From the NCBI RefSeq assembly GCF_958295425.1, contig NC_081143.1, positions 17,584,686 through 17,648,685 of the forward strand: a stretch of DNA of 64,000 bases, read 5' to 3'. Below are positions 12,385-25,568 of the stretch, piece by piece; the stretch's first letter is position 1; every line of letters starts with the position of its first letter. The stretch comes from Solea solea (lineage: Eukaryota; Chordata; Actinopteri; Pleuronectiformes; Soleidae). The notes beneath the pieces were generated by a model, which saw nothing but the letters and a program-made list of their open reading frames with translations, was not told the origin of the DNA and made no database searches. Both the position numbers and the translations under genes were made by a program.

Positions 12385-12480
12385 AATGCGTTTCAGCCAC
12401 CAAGGCCTTCATCAGGGCAAATTTTATACCCTGTGGTATACAATGGTCACATGACCACTGCAGACACGTCAGGTGACATG
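12385..12480. repeat. Dispersed-repeat fragment ('ggccttcatcagggc')
   Basis: 'gcgtttcagccaccaagg' followed by 'ccttcatcagggcaa' matches a phrase I associate with repetitive fish sequence. Boundaries and family are unknown. Confidence 0.35.
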
Positions 12481-12554
12481 GCAACATGTCCAACAGGAGA
12501 AAAAAAAAACATACATACACATAAATCCATAAGTAAATAGACATCAGAACACCC

Positions 12555-12555
12555 A

Positions 12556-12614
<59 letters not shown>

Positions 12615-12624
12615 GTGTGTGTGT
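12555..12624. repeat. (TA)n microsatellite ending in (TG)n
   Basis: About 60 bp of nearly pure TA passing into GTGTGTG. Confidence 0.95.
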
Positions 12625-13171
12625 TCAGACAATCTTGCATTTGTCTTATGTTTAGTTCAGTAAAAGCAAGCACAAGGACACTCAAGTCTGTAAACCCAAA
12701 TTTGCCCAGGTCACCCAGGTTTCCGTGTGTCGCTAATTTAAACCAAGAAAAAGAGGCTTGTCTCTATAATATATTATGTTCATGTATTTGTTTTTAAATT
12801 TTAAACACAGTTAACTGGTTCCTGCAACATTCACCTAGGAGAAAAAACTCTTTGGTTGATGTTTGATGTATCGCCCATCCCTAATCCCAGATTTATGTCA
12901 TGTTCACGTTAGTAGGCAGGTGATCAAGATTGAAGTTGAAGGACAACTTTTTTTGTGTTTAGTCAATGCCTCATCTAGCACTTAAAAGAGGCCGCTGAGG
13001 CGAAATCAGTGTAGACAACTTAATGGGCTGTACAAACAGCTGTGAAGGAATATAGCCCTTGCCCTTCTTCACGTCATATCCTCACCACTTAAAGAAAATT
13101 ATAGCTGACTATTTCACAAAGGCTGATGCCGTATAGCACAATTCAATGGACTAAACAGTGCACAGTCGTGT

Positions 13172-13186
13172 CCCCCCCCCCCCCCC
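13172..13186. repeat. Poly-C run (15)
   Basis: Fifteen consecutive C. Confidence 0.9.
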
Positions 13187-13391
13187 ATCCCTTCTTACTC
13201 TGTCTCCAGCTACACTCAGAGTCTAGGGTGCTGCCTCCTCTTCTGTTGTCAAGACAACCGCACACAGTGGCTCTGTCTGTCTGTCCACTTTTCTGTCTGC
13301 CTCAGCCTGTCTATTTTTGTTTGCCTGGTATGTTTCAGATATCCCAGTACTCTGCAGACTGAGAGAAATCTGTGGTAGCAGCGTGGCGGCT

Positions 13392-13423
<32 letters not shown>
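13392..13423. repeat. (GCA)n trinucleotide repeat
   Basis: About ten uninterrupted GCA/CAG units in 'ggctgcagcag...cagcgtgac'. The minus strand reads poly-Leu in one frame. I see no splice context, so it is treated as a noncoding microsatellite. Confidence 0.9.
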
Positions 13424-13424
<1 letters not shown>

Positions 13425-13717
13425 TGACTGATCGCAGAACGACTGTCTGACTGATAACTGCTATATTTCGAGGCTTATGCTGATGCGCGTGCAAATGCAA
13501 TACATGAGACTCTTTCTTTTGTGTGTGTGTGTTAATTCAAGGAGCATTCGCTACCACGACCCTGTTGTTGTCTAATCAGCATCTTCTTGTGCTCGTGCCC
13601 GGGTTCTGCACTATTATACTGTCTCAGCAAACGGCACGCTCTGCCCAGCAGCACCACTATGCTTCATATCCAACTGGTTTGATTTCCTCTCTGAAGGAAT
13701 ACAAGGCGCCATTCCCA

Positions 13718-13740
13718 CACACCACCACCACCACCACCAC
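13718..13740. repeat. (CAC)n trinucleotide repeat
   Basis: Seven to eight CAC/ACC units before 'taccccagcc'. Confidence 0.9.
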
Positions 13741-13799
13741 TACCCCAGCCTTCTGAAGTGTGGCAGATAGTCTTTTCACGCAGTGTAGACCCAGCACTC

Positions 13800-13985
13800 T
13801 TCTCATTCATCAGCTTGTGTATTTGCATTTTCAATTAATTGCCAGCGTCACACACAGCGACTCCGAAAGCAGACGCAGCTTTGTGTGTGACCCTTAATTG
13901 CAATCATTACGCAATGCAAGTAACCCGCCTTTGAGTGTTCAATTGTACACTGGGTTTAATTATGGGAACGGAGTTAAAAGCATTA
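13800..13985. promoter_or_regulatory. Candidate conserved noncoding element with octamer
   Basis: A perfect octamer ATTTGCAT lies at 13821-13828 and a palindromic CAATTAATTG at 13832-13841. Further cores follow ('cttaattgcaatcatta', 'ggtttaattatggg'). This is one of the densest POU/homeodomain-type clusters in the window and it directly abuts the gap. Confidence 0.4.
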
Positions 13986-14064
13986 CTCAACAGTCTAATA
14001 GACCAGATACTGGAGTCGTTTTTCTCCCTCTGAAACTGAATGAAATGATGGTCCAATGCTGAAC

Positions 14065-14264
14065 NNNNNNNNNNNNNNNNNNNNNNNNNNNNNNNNNNNN
14101 NNNNNNNNNNNNNNNNNNNNNNNNNNNNNNNNNNNNNNNNNNNNNNNNNNNNNNNNNNNNNNNNNNNNNNNNNNNNNNNNNNNNNNNNNNNNNNNNNNNN
14201 NNNNNNNNNNNNNNNNNNNNNNNNNNNNNNNNNNNNNNNNNNNNNNNNNNNNNNNNNNNNNNNN
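14065..14264. other. Assembly gap, exactly 200 N
   Basis: The run is exactly 200 N, which suggests a placeholder of unknown true size. Any frame drawn across it is meaningless. Confidence 0.98.
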
Positions 14265-15324
14265 AATATCCTATTTAAGGCTTTTCTTCATCACAGGCCC
14301 TGATTTATTAGCAGGGCTTCCCCCTCCATTTATCAAAATAAAATACCAGCTCACAGCCACAGCCACCGGGGCAAATTAAAACAAACAAGCAGACCTGATT
14401 GTGAGGTGGAGGTGGTGGGGGACAAGGTTGACATTGAAGGCGACATATGCATACATTCATACACACGTACTGTACCTCCCGTTTACTCTGTCCGTTCTTT
14501 ACCTCTCTTCATGTGTCTGTGACGACAGGCGAGAGAGAGAGAGAGAAAGAGAGTGTGGGTGGGGTTTGGTGGATGTAAGACAACGAGGAGAGATTTGTGG
14601 AAAAGCTGGATACATTTGTCCGGGGTCTCCAGTGTATCTGGCCACGTCCAGACGGAAATGGCAGGAAATGTTAATAATGGTTTTCTTTGCCTGTTTCAAA
14701 AAGTTCCCCGTAAAGACGGCATCGACTCACCACGCTGCAGTACATATGCCAGCCCTGTAAGTTGCGCTGTAACGCTACACCAAAAACAGAGAAGAAGACG
14801 TTGTACGTTACAGATAATAATAACAGAAACGGAGACAGTATGAACCAGAGTCAGAGGAAAGAAAGGGAAATAATGTCTGTTCGTGCCGTTTCAGTTTATT
14901 TAGCGACTGTATATACTGTGGGCGGAGAGTTGGACACACAAACACACAGTGCACCTAAACAGTCACAGACATGAACGAGATGGATGAACGACTCTGCTCA
15001 GACTGTGTGTGGAACAATCCCCGATCTGTTTTGTCTGTTCAAGTAAAAAATAGCTTTCGTTTTCTCCTCTCTTTATTTTACGATATGATACTTTTTTTTC
15101 CCGTGTGTAAAATCTCTAAAGACAGGACGTGGTCTAGTGATATCTAGCATTTTCTTCAGTTTTAGTTACTTATCATTGACGGTCGTTGGTAAAACTGTCA
15201 AACAATCTCCAAACACCAGGCATTTTGACATTTTCCCACCACTTCAGGTCCCCTAAAACGCCTCTCAGTAGTATTCATATTCACCTTCCGTGTTGACAGC
15301 CCCTCATTTGAAAGGAGGTAGAAC

Positions 15325-15475
15325 CAGGACCACAGGACTAAAACCTGGTTCAAATGAAGCAGAACCTAATTCCGTATTAACTGCTTAAGATTAAGGCTAC
15401 GATTTTTCTTGATTGTGGTTAGGTTAGGGTTAGGGTTAGGGATGAACTGGTTGTGGTTAGAGTTAGGGATGATGC
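15325..15475. repeat. Dispersed repeat with TTAGGG-like units
   Basis: 'aatgaagcagaacctaattcc' is followed by three consecutive TTAGGG units at about 15,420-15,440 and two degenerate 'gttagagttaggg' units. It resembles the copy near 625-835, so these are internal repeat units and not a telomere. Confidence 0.5.
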
Positions 15476-15700
15476 AAACCTGTGTCTCTGTGTACTGCAT
15501 TGTATTTAATACAGTGTAATTAGAATGCAAAATATGTATGTTTGTATAAGAGCTCATGAGATAATGTTAAGAGTGACCAGTATTTGTCAGAAGCAAACGT
15601 GGAGGTAGCAAGATACTGTCAGATATCGTTCCATATAATGAAAACCCAAATGACACATTTCAAAGCAAATCAATATACTGTGCAGCTAGACTCGTCTTCT

Positions 15701-15752
15701 CCCTCTCTCTCCCTCTCTCTCTCTGTCTGTGTGTGTGTGTGTGTGTGTGTGT
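15701..15752. repeat. (TC)n/(TG)n compound microsatellite
   Basis: A TC run passes through 'tctgtctg' into a TG run. Confidence 0.9.
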
Positions 15753-17009
15753 TGCACAGAGGGTCATTATGGGGATTAAAAAGCAAAAGAAAATAGGCAA
15801 GCTTGATGGATGAGCTAGGGCTGTGGAGACCTGCAGGAGAAGAGGGGTATTAAAAACACTGAAAAATAAAATTAAAAATGGATGGAAGGATAAGGGGACT
15901 GTTCATCAGATTTCATCTTCAGTTTTGAAGTGTTTCTTTTTTTTTGCAGAAGCGAAACTCTCTATATTTTTATAAGCATGTGACGAGGATGGTCTCCACC
16001 TTTTTACAAACCGTTTAATCCCTTCCCTGAGATAGTTGTTGTAGGATATATCATCTGTAATTTTCCTCCTTGCGGGACAGTTGTGATTTCATCAGCGGTG
16101 ATTTCCCTGAGGGGCGAGGCGAGACGCAGAATTGACTTTACACACCGGTCAATCACCCATGGGGTAACTGATCACCACCCAATAGTGAAAGAGCCAGATG
16201 AGGTCACCAACCTCGTCACCCATGACCTTGCTCCTCTGCTCTCTGGGTCTGGTCTGAGTGGAGGTTTCAGGCGTAGGGACGCCGCTTTAATCAATAGCAG
16301 GGGCAGCGTGTAAAAAATAAAAAAAAACAAGGGCTCCCAAGGGAGGGACCCAAACCAGCCATCAGTGTCCTGAGCAGCCAGGGTGACTGTCAGTTACATA
16401 CACTACTGTTGTTCATACAAGCTGGTTTGTTTTTATTAGCAGTGACAGAAGAAAGACTCTATGTCAGTGAATCCACTCCGAGGTGGGTTTTGCCCATGTT
16501 ACACAGTAAGATCCACAGTAGAACTGGTTTTCACTGATCACTGAATCATTTTGCAATTTAAATTGCATATGACCTCTAACAGCATGTGTATGCTGCGTCC
16601 TGCATCTGACAATCTGACAATCTGGCTTTCTTGAACACTTCGGAAACTTTTTGTGGGCGGTTCTTTGAGTTTTCACTCACACTTTGTGTGACAGCTCTGT
16701 TTGCAGCTGCCTCGCTTTGCTTGCGCAATGTTATCCCCCGTCTGTTTTGACATCAAATAAATCACTTCCTGTGTGATTTGTGAGTTGAAATGTCAAAATG
16801 AGATATATAAACACTGTTATATTGAGATTTACAGAGAAAGTCATGTGGTGGGCTTACTCAGCATAGTGTGAACAATGATTTAAATGTAACAGACTCGGTC
16901 CTGATGGGACTCTCGTTTAAAAATGTACTTGTGTGTTAAGTGATGCTGACACGAAACACCAATTTTGCCTGTGCTTATGTTTCTCGGCAGATCTATTACT
17001 TTCTGTTCC

Positions 17010-17480
17010 CTCTCTCCTCCCTGTCTTTCCACCATCCTGCTCTTTTCCTCTTCTGTCGGATCAAACCTGGGGCCCAACCTTTCATCCCGTCCTTTCTCTG
17101 CGACCATCTCTCCATTCATCTTCCTTTTATCCCTGTCTCATCGAGGACCCCAGTGGGAGCATTGAGGTGACAGGCGTGTGTCTGCCTGGCCCTACTGTCT
17201 GCCTTTCTAATGAGCCTGAAACACAGGGGGTCAGCCTATTATGGAGATGAGGAGGATCCAGGAAGGCCAAGAGGTGATGGACCTCACTAATGGGAATCCA
17301 CTTCGTTTCTCCACCTCTCCCCTCCTACTCCTCCTTGCCTTTCCCCTTTTCTCCTCTCTTAGTTCTTCCTTTCCTCCATCCACGTCCACCAGCTTGTCCT
17401 GGGAGGAGTAATGAAGAGGCTTATATGCTTAACTGGAGCTAAGGCTCATCCATCTTCCCTTCTGTCCCTTTATCTTTACA
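17010..17480. repeat. Two pyrimidine-rich tracts
   Basis: Two C/T-rich stretches at about 17,010-17,150 and 17,300-17,480 are separated by mixed sequence. They generate overlapping Ser/Pro/Leu-rich frames in all three + strand frames, the mark of composition and not coding. Confidence 0.6.
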
Positions 17481-18594
17481 TCCAGCAGGTTATTTGAAGT
17501 TGGTTTCCCTTTATCGGTAGGTTGGAGGGTTCAATCATTTTCCTCAGCCCAGGGTTACCTCTGTTTGTCTGCTGAGCTTCAATGCAGCTCTTTGTAGCCA
17601 GACCCTGTGTGGAGTCTGTGCTCGTGCCTCCTCCGGTAGAGAAATGTGCATGTGTGCGTGGTACTGTATTCAGCCTCTCTCCTCAAATGTAATGTAAATG
17701 CAGCCTTTTCTGTGGCCAAGCCTCAGTCAGGTCTGCTTTGACATGAGACACAGAATTCAGCTGCACGGGGGAGGACAGAAGACAGACGACAGGGTTTCAC
17801 AGTGTCTCCTCTGCTTTTAAAGATTTGTCTTTGAAGCCGGTGAGGGCGCACACACTGAGACAAACAAGCACTCTTTTTTATTAGTTGTAAATTATCCGAT
17901 ACACACCCGCCCGTGCTGTCTCCCCTCAGTCTCCATATTTATTTTTTATTTCACAGTGCAATCTAGTTTATTTCTCATGGGGGGGACAAGACGGTAAATT
18001 AAACCCAGGTAAATAACCAATGTGTGACTGTTGAGTTGTAGCCTCGATGAAGCCGAGGTAGTGTGTTCAACAGAGCCGGTGCAGTGCGAAGCGGCGGGGT
18101 CACCCTCGTCGGGTTGTGGTTCATTAAAAAGTAAGGAAGGAGGAACCTGCCTCGTTAGCACTTCCTTCAACATTTGATCTTTTGGAGTTCCCGGGGATAT
18201 ATTCTTTTCACTGTTTGCCAGTCAAAAGCTCGCTGGGTGCTTTTGGTTGCTAGGTCAAATGGAATGATTAAACGGGAAGCGATTCATTGGTCAGATCGGG
18301 TGATATGCAGATTAGAGCTGCCGTGCTGTGCCAATGCCTGGCAAAGAAAAAAGGCTCCAACACCACATGCAGTGAATATTCTGAGACGGTTGTTGCTGGG
18401 GGAAATTTGAGGGTTTGGTGAACTATGAGCTGTAAGCAATGCACCTGTATCTCTTTCAGCAGGCTTTGTGTAACCCATCGTCACTCCACACTCAGTTTTT
18501 TTTTTTTTACTTTCCCTTTTTTTTCCTCCAACTCAAATGGAAAAAAAGAAACACTCTCACCCAGACTGCATATTAGACTGGATAACCCCTTTCA

Positions 18595-18975
18595 AATGAA
18601 ATGATCGGCATTAGAGAATATTAATAATTAATAGCCGAAAAAGGGGGATGTAAGCACTTCTGAGGCCATTCAGGTGTCAAATGAAATCACACATACCTCA
18701 GCTAGTTCAAATATTTGAGACGATTTATTGAAATTTTATTAATAAGATGCTCCAGGCTCCTGTAATTATCTGCTTTCCCGTGCTTGAGGTCCCTGCGTCT
18801 GAGGGATATTTAGTGTCATATAGCTGAGCTTATTGTGAGAGGTGGTCCTGGTGATTAGCCCCTGTTAGCGTCAGGTCTCATCTACTTCTTCTGTGTTATC
18901 TCTTAGCATTAGTCTAATGGCCCAGGAAACACGGATAATGATTCTCAGCACAGATTAGCATGTGCTGCCGCCAGA
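18595..18975. promoter_or_regulatory. Candidate conserved noncoding element cluster
   Basis: About 380 bp free of simple repeats, with many AT-rich cores ('attaataattaatagcc', 'attttattaataagatg', 'cctgtaattatctgc') and 'ggtgattagcccctg'. The length and density of such cores make it a good enhancer candidate. Conservation must be tested. Confidence 0.4.
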
Positions 18976-18990
18976 CAGAGTGCACACAGG

Positions 18991-19014
18991 CACACACACA
19001 CACACACACACACA
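18991..19014. repeat. (CA)n microsatellite
   Basis: Twelve CA units. Confidence 0.95.
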
Positions 19015-19542
19015 GTCTGTGCATTAGCACAAAATCACACACATACATAGAGGCCCGACTGTACAAATGGAGGCTGCAGAGCAAATGACGTGGTTTAGCA
19101 AAAGGACCGCAGAGATGAAAGCAAACACTGATTGTGTCAACTCTTCAATCGAAATGCACGTCCTTGTTCATAGTGACTGCTTTTTAAATACACGCTGCCT
19201 TCATCCCTTTTGTATTTCAAATGATATAAAGGCAATAAGAAAGATGTATTGAGTCTGAAGTACAAGACTCGGTTGTTAAATATTAAACACACATTCTGAG
19301 CTTCCTCTAAACTGATGACTCTCAGCAAAACTATGGCTGTGACTGAGTTGCACCAGCAAAAAACTAAAACTGTGGTGTGCGTGTGTGTGTAGTTGTGCGA
19401 GTGCTTCGAGCGGGCCCAAGGCTTCGTCTGCGAAGTGTGTGTGTTTCAAATGCAAATCAATGTGTGTGAAGGGGAGGATTTGAAACATTTCCCCTACCAT
19501 GTGTGCATAAGTGTTTAGAGCAGTATGTGTGAATGTCATATG

Positions 19543-19560
19543 CGTGTGTGTGTGTGTGTG
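19543..19560. repeat. (TG)n microsatellite
   Basis: Nine GT/TG units following 'catatgc'. Confidence 0.85.
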
Positions 19561-22500
19561 CATCTGCCTCGTGCATGTGTGCATGAATGCTGGCCTGAGT
19601 GTGTGCCAGTCCCTCCTGCAGGGCAGTGGAGTGGGCTGGAGGGGAGGAGGCCTTTTTATCTGTGCTGTCTGGAGTCTGGTTGTGTGTAAAAGAGACCTCT
19701 TCGCGTGCAGCATGCTGGTGATAGTCACTTATGCTGCAGCTGACATCCAGTCTGACATCAGTGATTATGAAGCCCTCACGCCTCGATGTGTCCCTCTGTA
19801 GTAATCGGACCCCCTCTGCTCAAACACAAAAATCACATTTTTTTGAGTCACGGGCCAGTGAAGTGATGTCCGTGTCAAGGTGTATGTGTGTGGGAAGGTT
19901 GTAAGTATGTCTGCATTATTTTTATTTTATTGTATTGAAAACGGGCGGATTACAGTTTAAATGTCAATGTTGACATTTGATGCATTGTACCAGATTATAT
20001 CTTAAAGCTCATTTGAATCTGCAGACCCTTTGGCAAGTCAGAACAGCACAATGAAAGGTCAAAGTACTGCAGCAATAACATTTTACACCCAAAACATACT
20101 CTAAAATACAACAAGTGAAGCACATCCAAATGTGCTTGTTAAATTCTAGTCATTTGGAACATCAAGTGTTAAAATCAATGTTACAAAAAAAAAATGTATC
20201 ATGTTATTCTGACTAAAACGGGACTTTTACAATACATGTAAACCAAATTTCTCCTAATAATCTTTCTATCCACAGTTCCCGCCCCTGGCTGATACCTGAA
20301 ATAACAGACAAGGCTGTGCTGTATCAGATGTGCACCATGTGAGAAAGAACTGAAGTGGCACTTTGCACTGTGAGCTGTCCAAACAACGTCAAAGTTAGGC
20401 ACTGCACACACTGGTACACTTTGGAAGTCACCTGCCAAGTGACCCGCCATGGGATTAACAAACAGACATTTATGCATTCATAGATAGATGGTTGTGCATA
20501 TTTTGTTAACATGAAGTTTAAATGGATCCAGTATCACTCCAGGATATTTTTAAATCAGTAACTACGTCAGTGCTCTTACTGTGCATATGTAGCCTTTTCT
20601 TTTTTTGAAATGTTTTGAGCTCTAATCTGGTCTGAATAAATGTTGATAATTCTGTGGCAAGAAAGTGGCTTAACCAGCACAGCATTTTAGCATTTTGGCA
20701 GATTCACTGGCAAGTGATTTCTCTCTGTTTCACTTCCCGGACTCAACAAAGTCTCCTTGTTTATTCCATTCATTCCTTTCTTTCTCTTCTTACTTGTGTC
20801 TCTGCCTCTGACCACAAATGTGTCTCCTTTTTTTATTTTATTTTCTTCTTTTAACCCTACAGGTATTTGTTCTTACATGACCTTTTTCTCTGTGTAACAA
20901 CCCTGCCGTTGTGATCACATGATCAAGACACATGCACATAGTGGGCTGGCATTCAGCGGGGAACTGCACGCACAGCATGGACACTCCTTTGAGTGTGAGG
21001 ATGAGAGTCCTGTATCTTCTGTGTTCCAACACCAATCTCGCTGGTTCCTTAAGGGATCGTGGTGTACCTCTAATAAGGCTTTACTCACAGAGAACAAATA
21101 GTTACAGCATGAGCCTTCACACAAGAGCACCAGTTCAAACACCCACAGCCCAGACCTGTGCCATTTCAGACCAGACATGTGTGACTCAGTGTGTATATGT
21201 GTGTGTGTGAGAGAGAGGGAGGCTCAGCTGGGGGCATCTTGTCCATTTGGGGGACAAAAGCTGTGATTTTGAGGTTAGTGGTTAAAACACAGTTTCCAGT
21301 AAGTTAATTTAAGTAGATGTAAAGTCCCTAAAAGTCACGTATGACAGTGCACATTTTGCTGTGCAGTAGTATCCCTCTGAAATCAATTTTAAATATTATT
21401 AAGTGTAAACTTTAAAGCTGCACTAATCATGATTCCGTTGTAATTATTATTGTTGCATCGATGTCTGACTTCCCACAGGTTAATGTGGCAAATCTATTGT
21501 AAATTTGATTTGAATAGCATCATTTAACCTCTGTCCTCGGAGAAAAGGAAGAAAAAAAAAACTTTTACTTTTGTAAAACTGGAGAAAGAAAAATGTATAT
21601 ATCTAGTCAAAAGATGAAACGTTTTATGAGTCATGTGAATCTTAAAAAAGGAAAATACTGATTATAAAGAAAGAAAAGAGACAAGAGATGGACAAAACAC
21701 CAGATCAGGTCCAGATTAGGGTCCAGCATTGTCTCATCTCTCACGCTCATTGTATCCCCTTGATGTCAGACTTGTCAAATCCGATGACAGCAAACCAGAG
21801 AAATATCCACGCATGCCACATTATACTTTCCGAGCACCAGAAATATGTGCTGCCACAAAAGCCAACACGATTGCTAATGAAAAGACTCCATGTTATTTCA
21901 GCTTTTTAAAATACCACCCTTCCACGTTCTCCACTAATGGAAGCTCTCCTGCACTTCACCTATTTCATATTTCAAGATTTGCCTGAAAAGAAAATGCCAA
22001 GAAGACAGAAAAGTCAAAGCCAGGATATTGTATGCTCAAGCAGCTGGTGATAATGATGCTGCATTGAGTCACTAATGGATTTTTTAAATGGCTCTTGTCT
22101 GGCAAGAAACAGTTTGACCCCTCTTTGGTTGTGCTTTTTTAATCATCTGCTGAAGGAAACAGCCAAAGTGTGCGGTGCATGCTTTCATATTTCCTCACTT
22201 ATCTGTGTCACTGGGCTGAATATGCTGAGACTTCAGGGGGAAAAAAGACACTTACAGTAAGTGAACGCTGTGATACCAAGGCTTAAATAAACACATTCTG
22301 ATGTGAGTTCTTCATATTTTCACACACCTTGGTTTACGTCAAATCCAAGGACTTCTTTAATGACTTCCCAGGACCTATTCTCTCAAATTCAAGGACCGAA
22401 TGTGCTGACACAGCTTACGATGGGAGGGCAACTTGATAGAGCTGCTTTGCTCGCGGCGTCCACTTTTATTGATTTGCAGCACGCTCCGCATCTGGACAAG

Positions 22501-23284
22501 TGATTGTCCTTGGGATCTTGACTCAAGTCTGTCTTTGTAATTTTCTTTGGTGAGCCCGAGATCTTGGAATTTACATTTCCCAGGCATCACATCATTTGCT
22601 CTCTCTTGCTTAGCGTTACTCGTTCATTGTTCTACATGGAATCTCACGTCACCGGCGAAGAGAGAGAGAGACAGTATCCACACGGCACGGCTAGTGATTA
22701 CGGCTCGACGTTTGTTCTGTGTAGGCCTGTGTAGGTCATTTCCCTAAATCTCGATTTTTGATTTTCCCCAAATTCACAAAGTTTCAAGGATTTCAAGGAC
22801 ACGTGGGAACGATGCTCTGTGTTGTACCCGTGGCCAGCTTCACTGCACTCTGCAGCATGAGTGAATACGTCCACACCGCTTTTTCACGTCACTGTTTTAT
22901 ATCGAGAGTTATGCACAAATACATTTTGAAATCTGATTTTAGCAGCCAGAGCGTTCAGACAGAGACACAGCTGAAGAAATTGGATTTGAATCCCATTTTT
23001 CAACCATTCATCTCTACTCTCTGTCTGTTTAAAAACCAATCCGATTAAAGTCCGAACCCCCTCTAAATCATATTACTGATTTAGTTACCCTCCGCACTTT
23101 TGCGATGGAAGATGCAAGACGGAAGACAAAGGACAAATTGGTAGATGGAACGGTAATGGTGATGTCTTTTCATTCACTTGAAGTGAAAAAATAAATGCAC
23201 TGAAATACACACACGTTATTGCATACATGCAAACACGTCTCAGAGACGTGACTCGACACATTGCACAGCTTTGTCAGTGAGCGT

Positions 23285-23490
23285 TCGCGTCATAATTAAT
23301 GAGATGAGAAACATATGCATATGCTATTTAATGTCAGACGGTCCGCTGTTCCCGTCCCCTGTGGAGGATTCCTGTCTTCTTTAATTAAGGCCTAGGTTGT
23401 AATTGGTGTCACAAGTGTTGCAAACACACTGTGTTTATGAGCGTAATCAGTAGAAACAGTTTAATACCGCCACTGCAGGATTGAGTAAAT
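23285..23490. promoter_or_regulatory. Candidate conserved noncoding element
   Basis: Unique sequence with 'cataattaatgagatgag', 'catatgcatatgctattta', 'ctttaattaaggcctagg' and 'gtaattggtgtcacaag'. The cores are spaced at tens of base pairs over 200 bp. Confidence 0.4.
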
Positions 23491-24639
23491 CAGACTGCAG
23501 AGATCGCAATGCACGCGGGAGCCATTTATTGTTTTCACTAATAAAGCTACAGCCTTTTAAAAGTGATTACCATGGAAGGCTCAACGCGTCTTCAATGGAT
23601 ATTGCTGCATAAATCCAAATATAGTTGGTTTTTTTTTATACTTTCGTGTTTCAAAATCTGGACAGTTTGAAGACGAAAACAGGCCTTGCACAAACCTGAT
23701 GTTTTGTCATTGTTTGTGAGGTTTTAATGCATTTGCAGCTATTTATTTGTCCAACATCTTCTTGCAGCCGAAGACGTTGGGGTGCAGAAGCCTTATTTCA
23801 AACACACAGGCCATGTAAGAAATACAGTCACAAATCATCACGCATCACGTTTTTTCCATTATGATCAAATTGTCAGGGGCTGATTTTCAGTGAAACTTAA
23901 AATAAAAGAATGAACACAGAGGTTACTGTCACTATGCCAAAACGGCTTGGCAATTTAGCCTTATATTATTATCCCACAATATGATGGTGAAACAGACCAA
24001 CTTCACTTAAAACAAAATGTCATCCATGCTTGTGTGCCGTTGAAGAAAACTCTTCTGCTTTCCTCCTCAAGCCAACCAGGCAATGTTTGAATGGAAGTCT
24101 ATGGAAACATTTCCCATTGGATTTATAGAGGAGTTAATGATCTCAATTGCTAGTAACAGGCCTTAAGTTTTGTACATTACATTTAAAGGTGACACCCAAC
24201 ATGGCACTGGCCAAATTGTGATTCTGGAGGCTTTAAAACGGGAGTTCAGATTGTTATGGTTCAGATTCAGAGTCCAGGCGCCATGTGCGTGTCAGTGAAC
24301 GTGTGTGTTTGTGTTTTTGGAAGAATATGAGTGTTTGTGAAAATTGTGGTGCCCCATAAGGACCTCATCATCACGCAGGCAGATGAATGTGCACACATAC
24401 ACATAAACACACAAACACAGACACAGCGAGAGCAATGTCCCATATTTTTTTTTTGCCATTTCTATCTTCTCTGTGATCACACACCAATTTCCACGCCATC
24501 ATCATAGTGATAAAAAGACACCGGGCACAGGAAGGGAGTCTCCCTAATGCGCTCTCCCCACAGTGGGGTGCATCGTCTTCTCACAAGCCTCCCCTACCTG
24601 CTCCAACGCTCCTCTTCCCCTTAGGCCTGGCTAGATACA

Positions 24640-24995
24640 TCCACCCTAATTGGATTAGCTGTGACAGAAATGCACCGCTGGGTCTCGGTAGCACAAACAC
24701 ACACTAATAAATTGTATGGGGAAGAATTAGCGCTTTCACTATCATTTATGAGATTAAAAGAGATTATGAGTGGCAGAATTAAGTAAGTGTGAGAGTCTCT
24801 TGACGAGAGGAGGCAGAGGAGGTTCCTGACCTTGGAGTTGTGGGCCGGCACCATGCCTGGACAGTCGGACGCAGTAATTAGCCTGCAGACTATGTAGCAC
24901 ACCAGCAGACAGGCTAATAATAGTGTCATTGCTATTAATAACAAGAGTGATAACGGGGCTCATAATTATGACAGTCATAATAATAATGATGTAAA
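24640..24995. promoter_or_regulatory. Candidate conserved noncoding element
   Basis: Long unique run including 'accctaattggattagctg', 'cactatcatttatgagatt' and 'cagtaattagcctgcag', ending in 'cataattatgacagtcat'. No simple repeats and no credible frame. Confidence 0.4.
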
Positions 24996-25542
24996 TCATG
25001 TTCCAAGTTAGCGCTTTAATCGTTGCGCGCGTGTGTTAGGACTAACACGAAGGTGATAGATTAATATGAGGCCGTGTTTATGATTTCATATCATTAGAGC
25101 CCTGTGTGTATCCACGGGATGATCATTTATGAAACACTGCTTTGTTGTGTGAATCATTGTCATCTGTCTTTAAGGCATCGCCTTTTACTGTATTGCTCAC
25201 TGTTACTTGTTATTGTTTTTTCGCTTTTTTTCAAAAGTCTCGCGCCAAGCAAACGGGTCGCGTTCACTGTTTTCTTCAAAAAGAGCACATTCATTCACAC
25301 ATATACATGGAAGCCACAGGACGGCGTCACACTTTTATTGCAGCCCCTCAGCGCTGGTTCTTTTCATCAGGCATCAATAAGCGTCCCTAGTTCTTGTGCT
25401 GAGGTTGGAGAACACGCTGTTCCCAACTCCACTACATTATTTTGTTCACATCCAGCCAATTTTTTACGGGTGCCAGTCGACCTTTTCCCAATGCCTCTCC
25501 TTTCCCGCTTCCCCTTGACCTTTTGCTGGATGCTATGTCTGC

Positions 25543-25568
25543 CCCCCCCCCACCACCACCACCACCCC
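25543..25568. repeat. Poly-C plus (CCA)n
   Basis: A poly-C run passes into CACCACCACC and back to a short C run. Confidence 0.85.

Larger units (their letters stand above)
6820..14064. other. Noncoding block B, no gene recognised
   Basis: No supported exon. Contents are ATTA/octamer-containing unique segments, a widespread vertebrate repeat near 10.1-10.3 kb, a long purine tract, poly-C/poly-G runs, (TA)n, a GCA trinucleotide repeat and an inverted repeat. The block ends at the assembly gap. Confidence 0.6.
14265..24639. other. Noncoding block C, no gene recognised
   Basis: No supported exon. The block contains a telomere-like repeat, TC/TG and CA microsatellites, pyrimidine-rich stretches and two long unique AT-rich segments. 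The open frame at 16,083-16,313 lies in unique sequence but shows no motif and has no convincing splice sites. Confidence 0.6.

Noticed and set aside
13392..13423. Coding polyglutamine or polyleucine tract
   Set aside because: No flanking coding frame or splice sites; consistent with a plain GCA microsatellite.
15421..15441. TTAGGG-like units as an interstitial telomere
   Set aside because: Only three perfect units, in a context resembling another dispersed repeat copy near 625-835.
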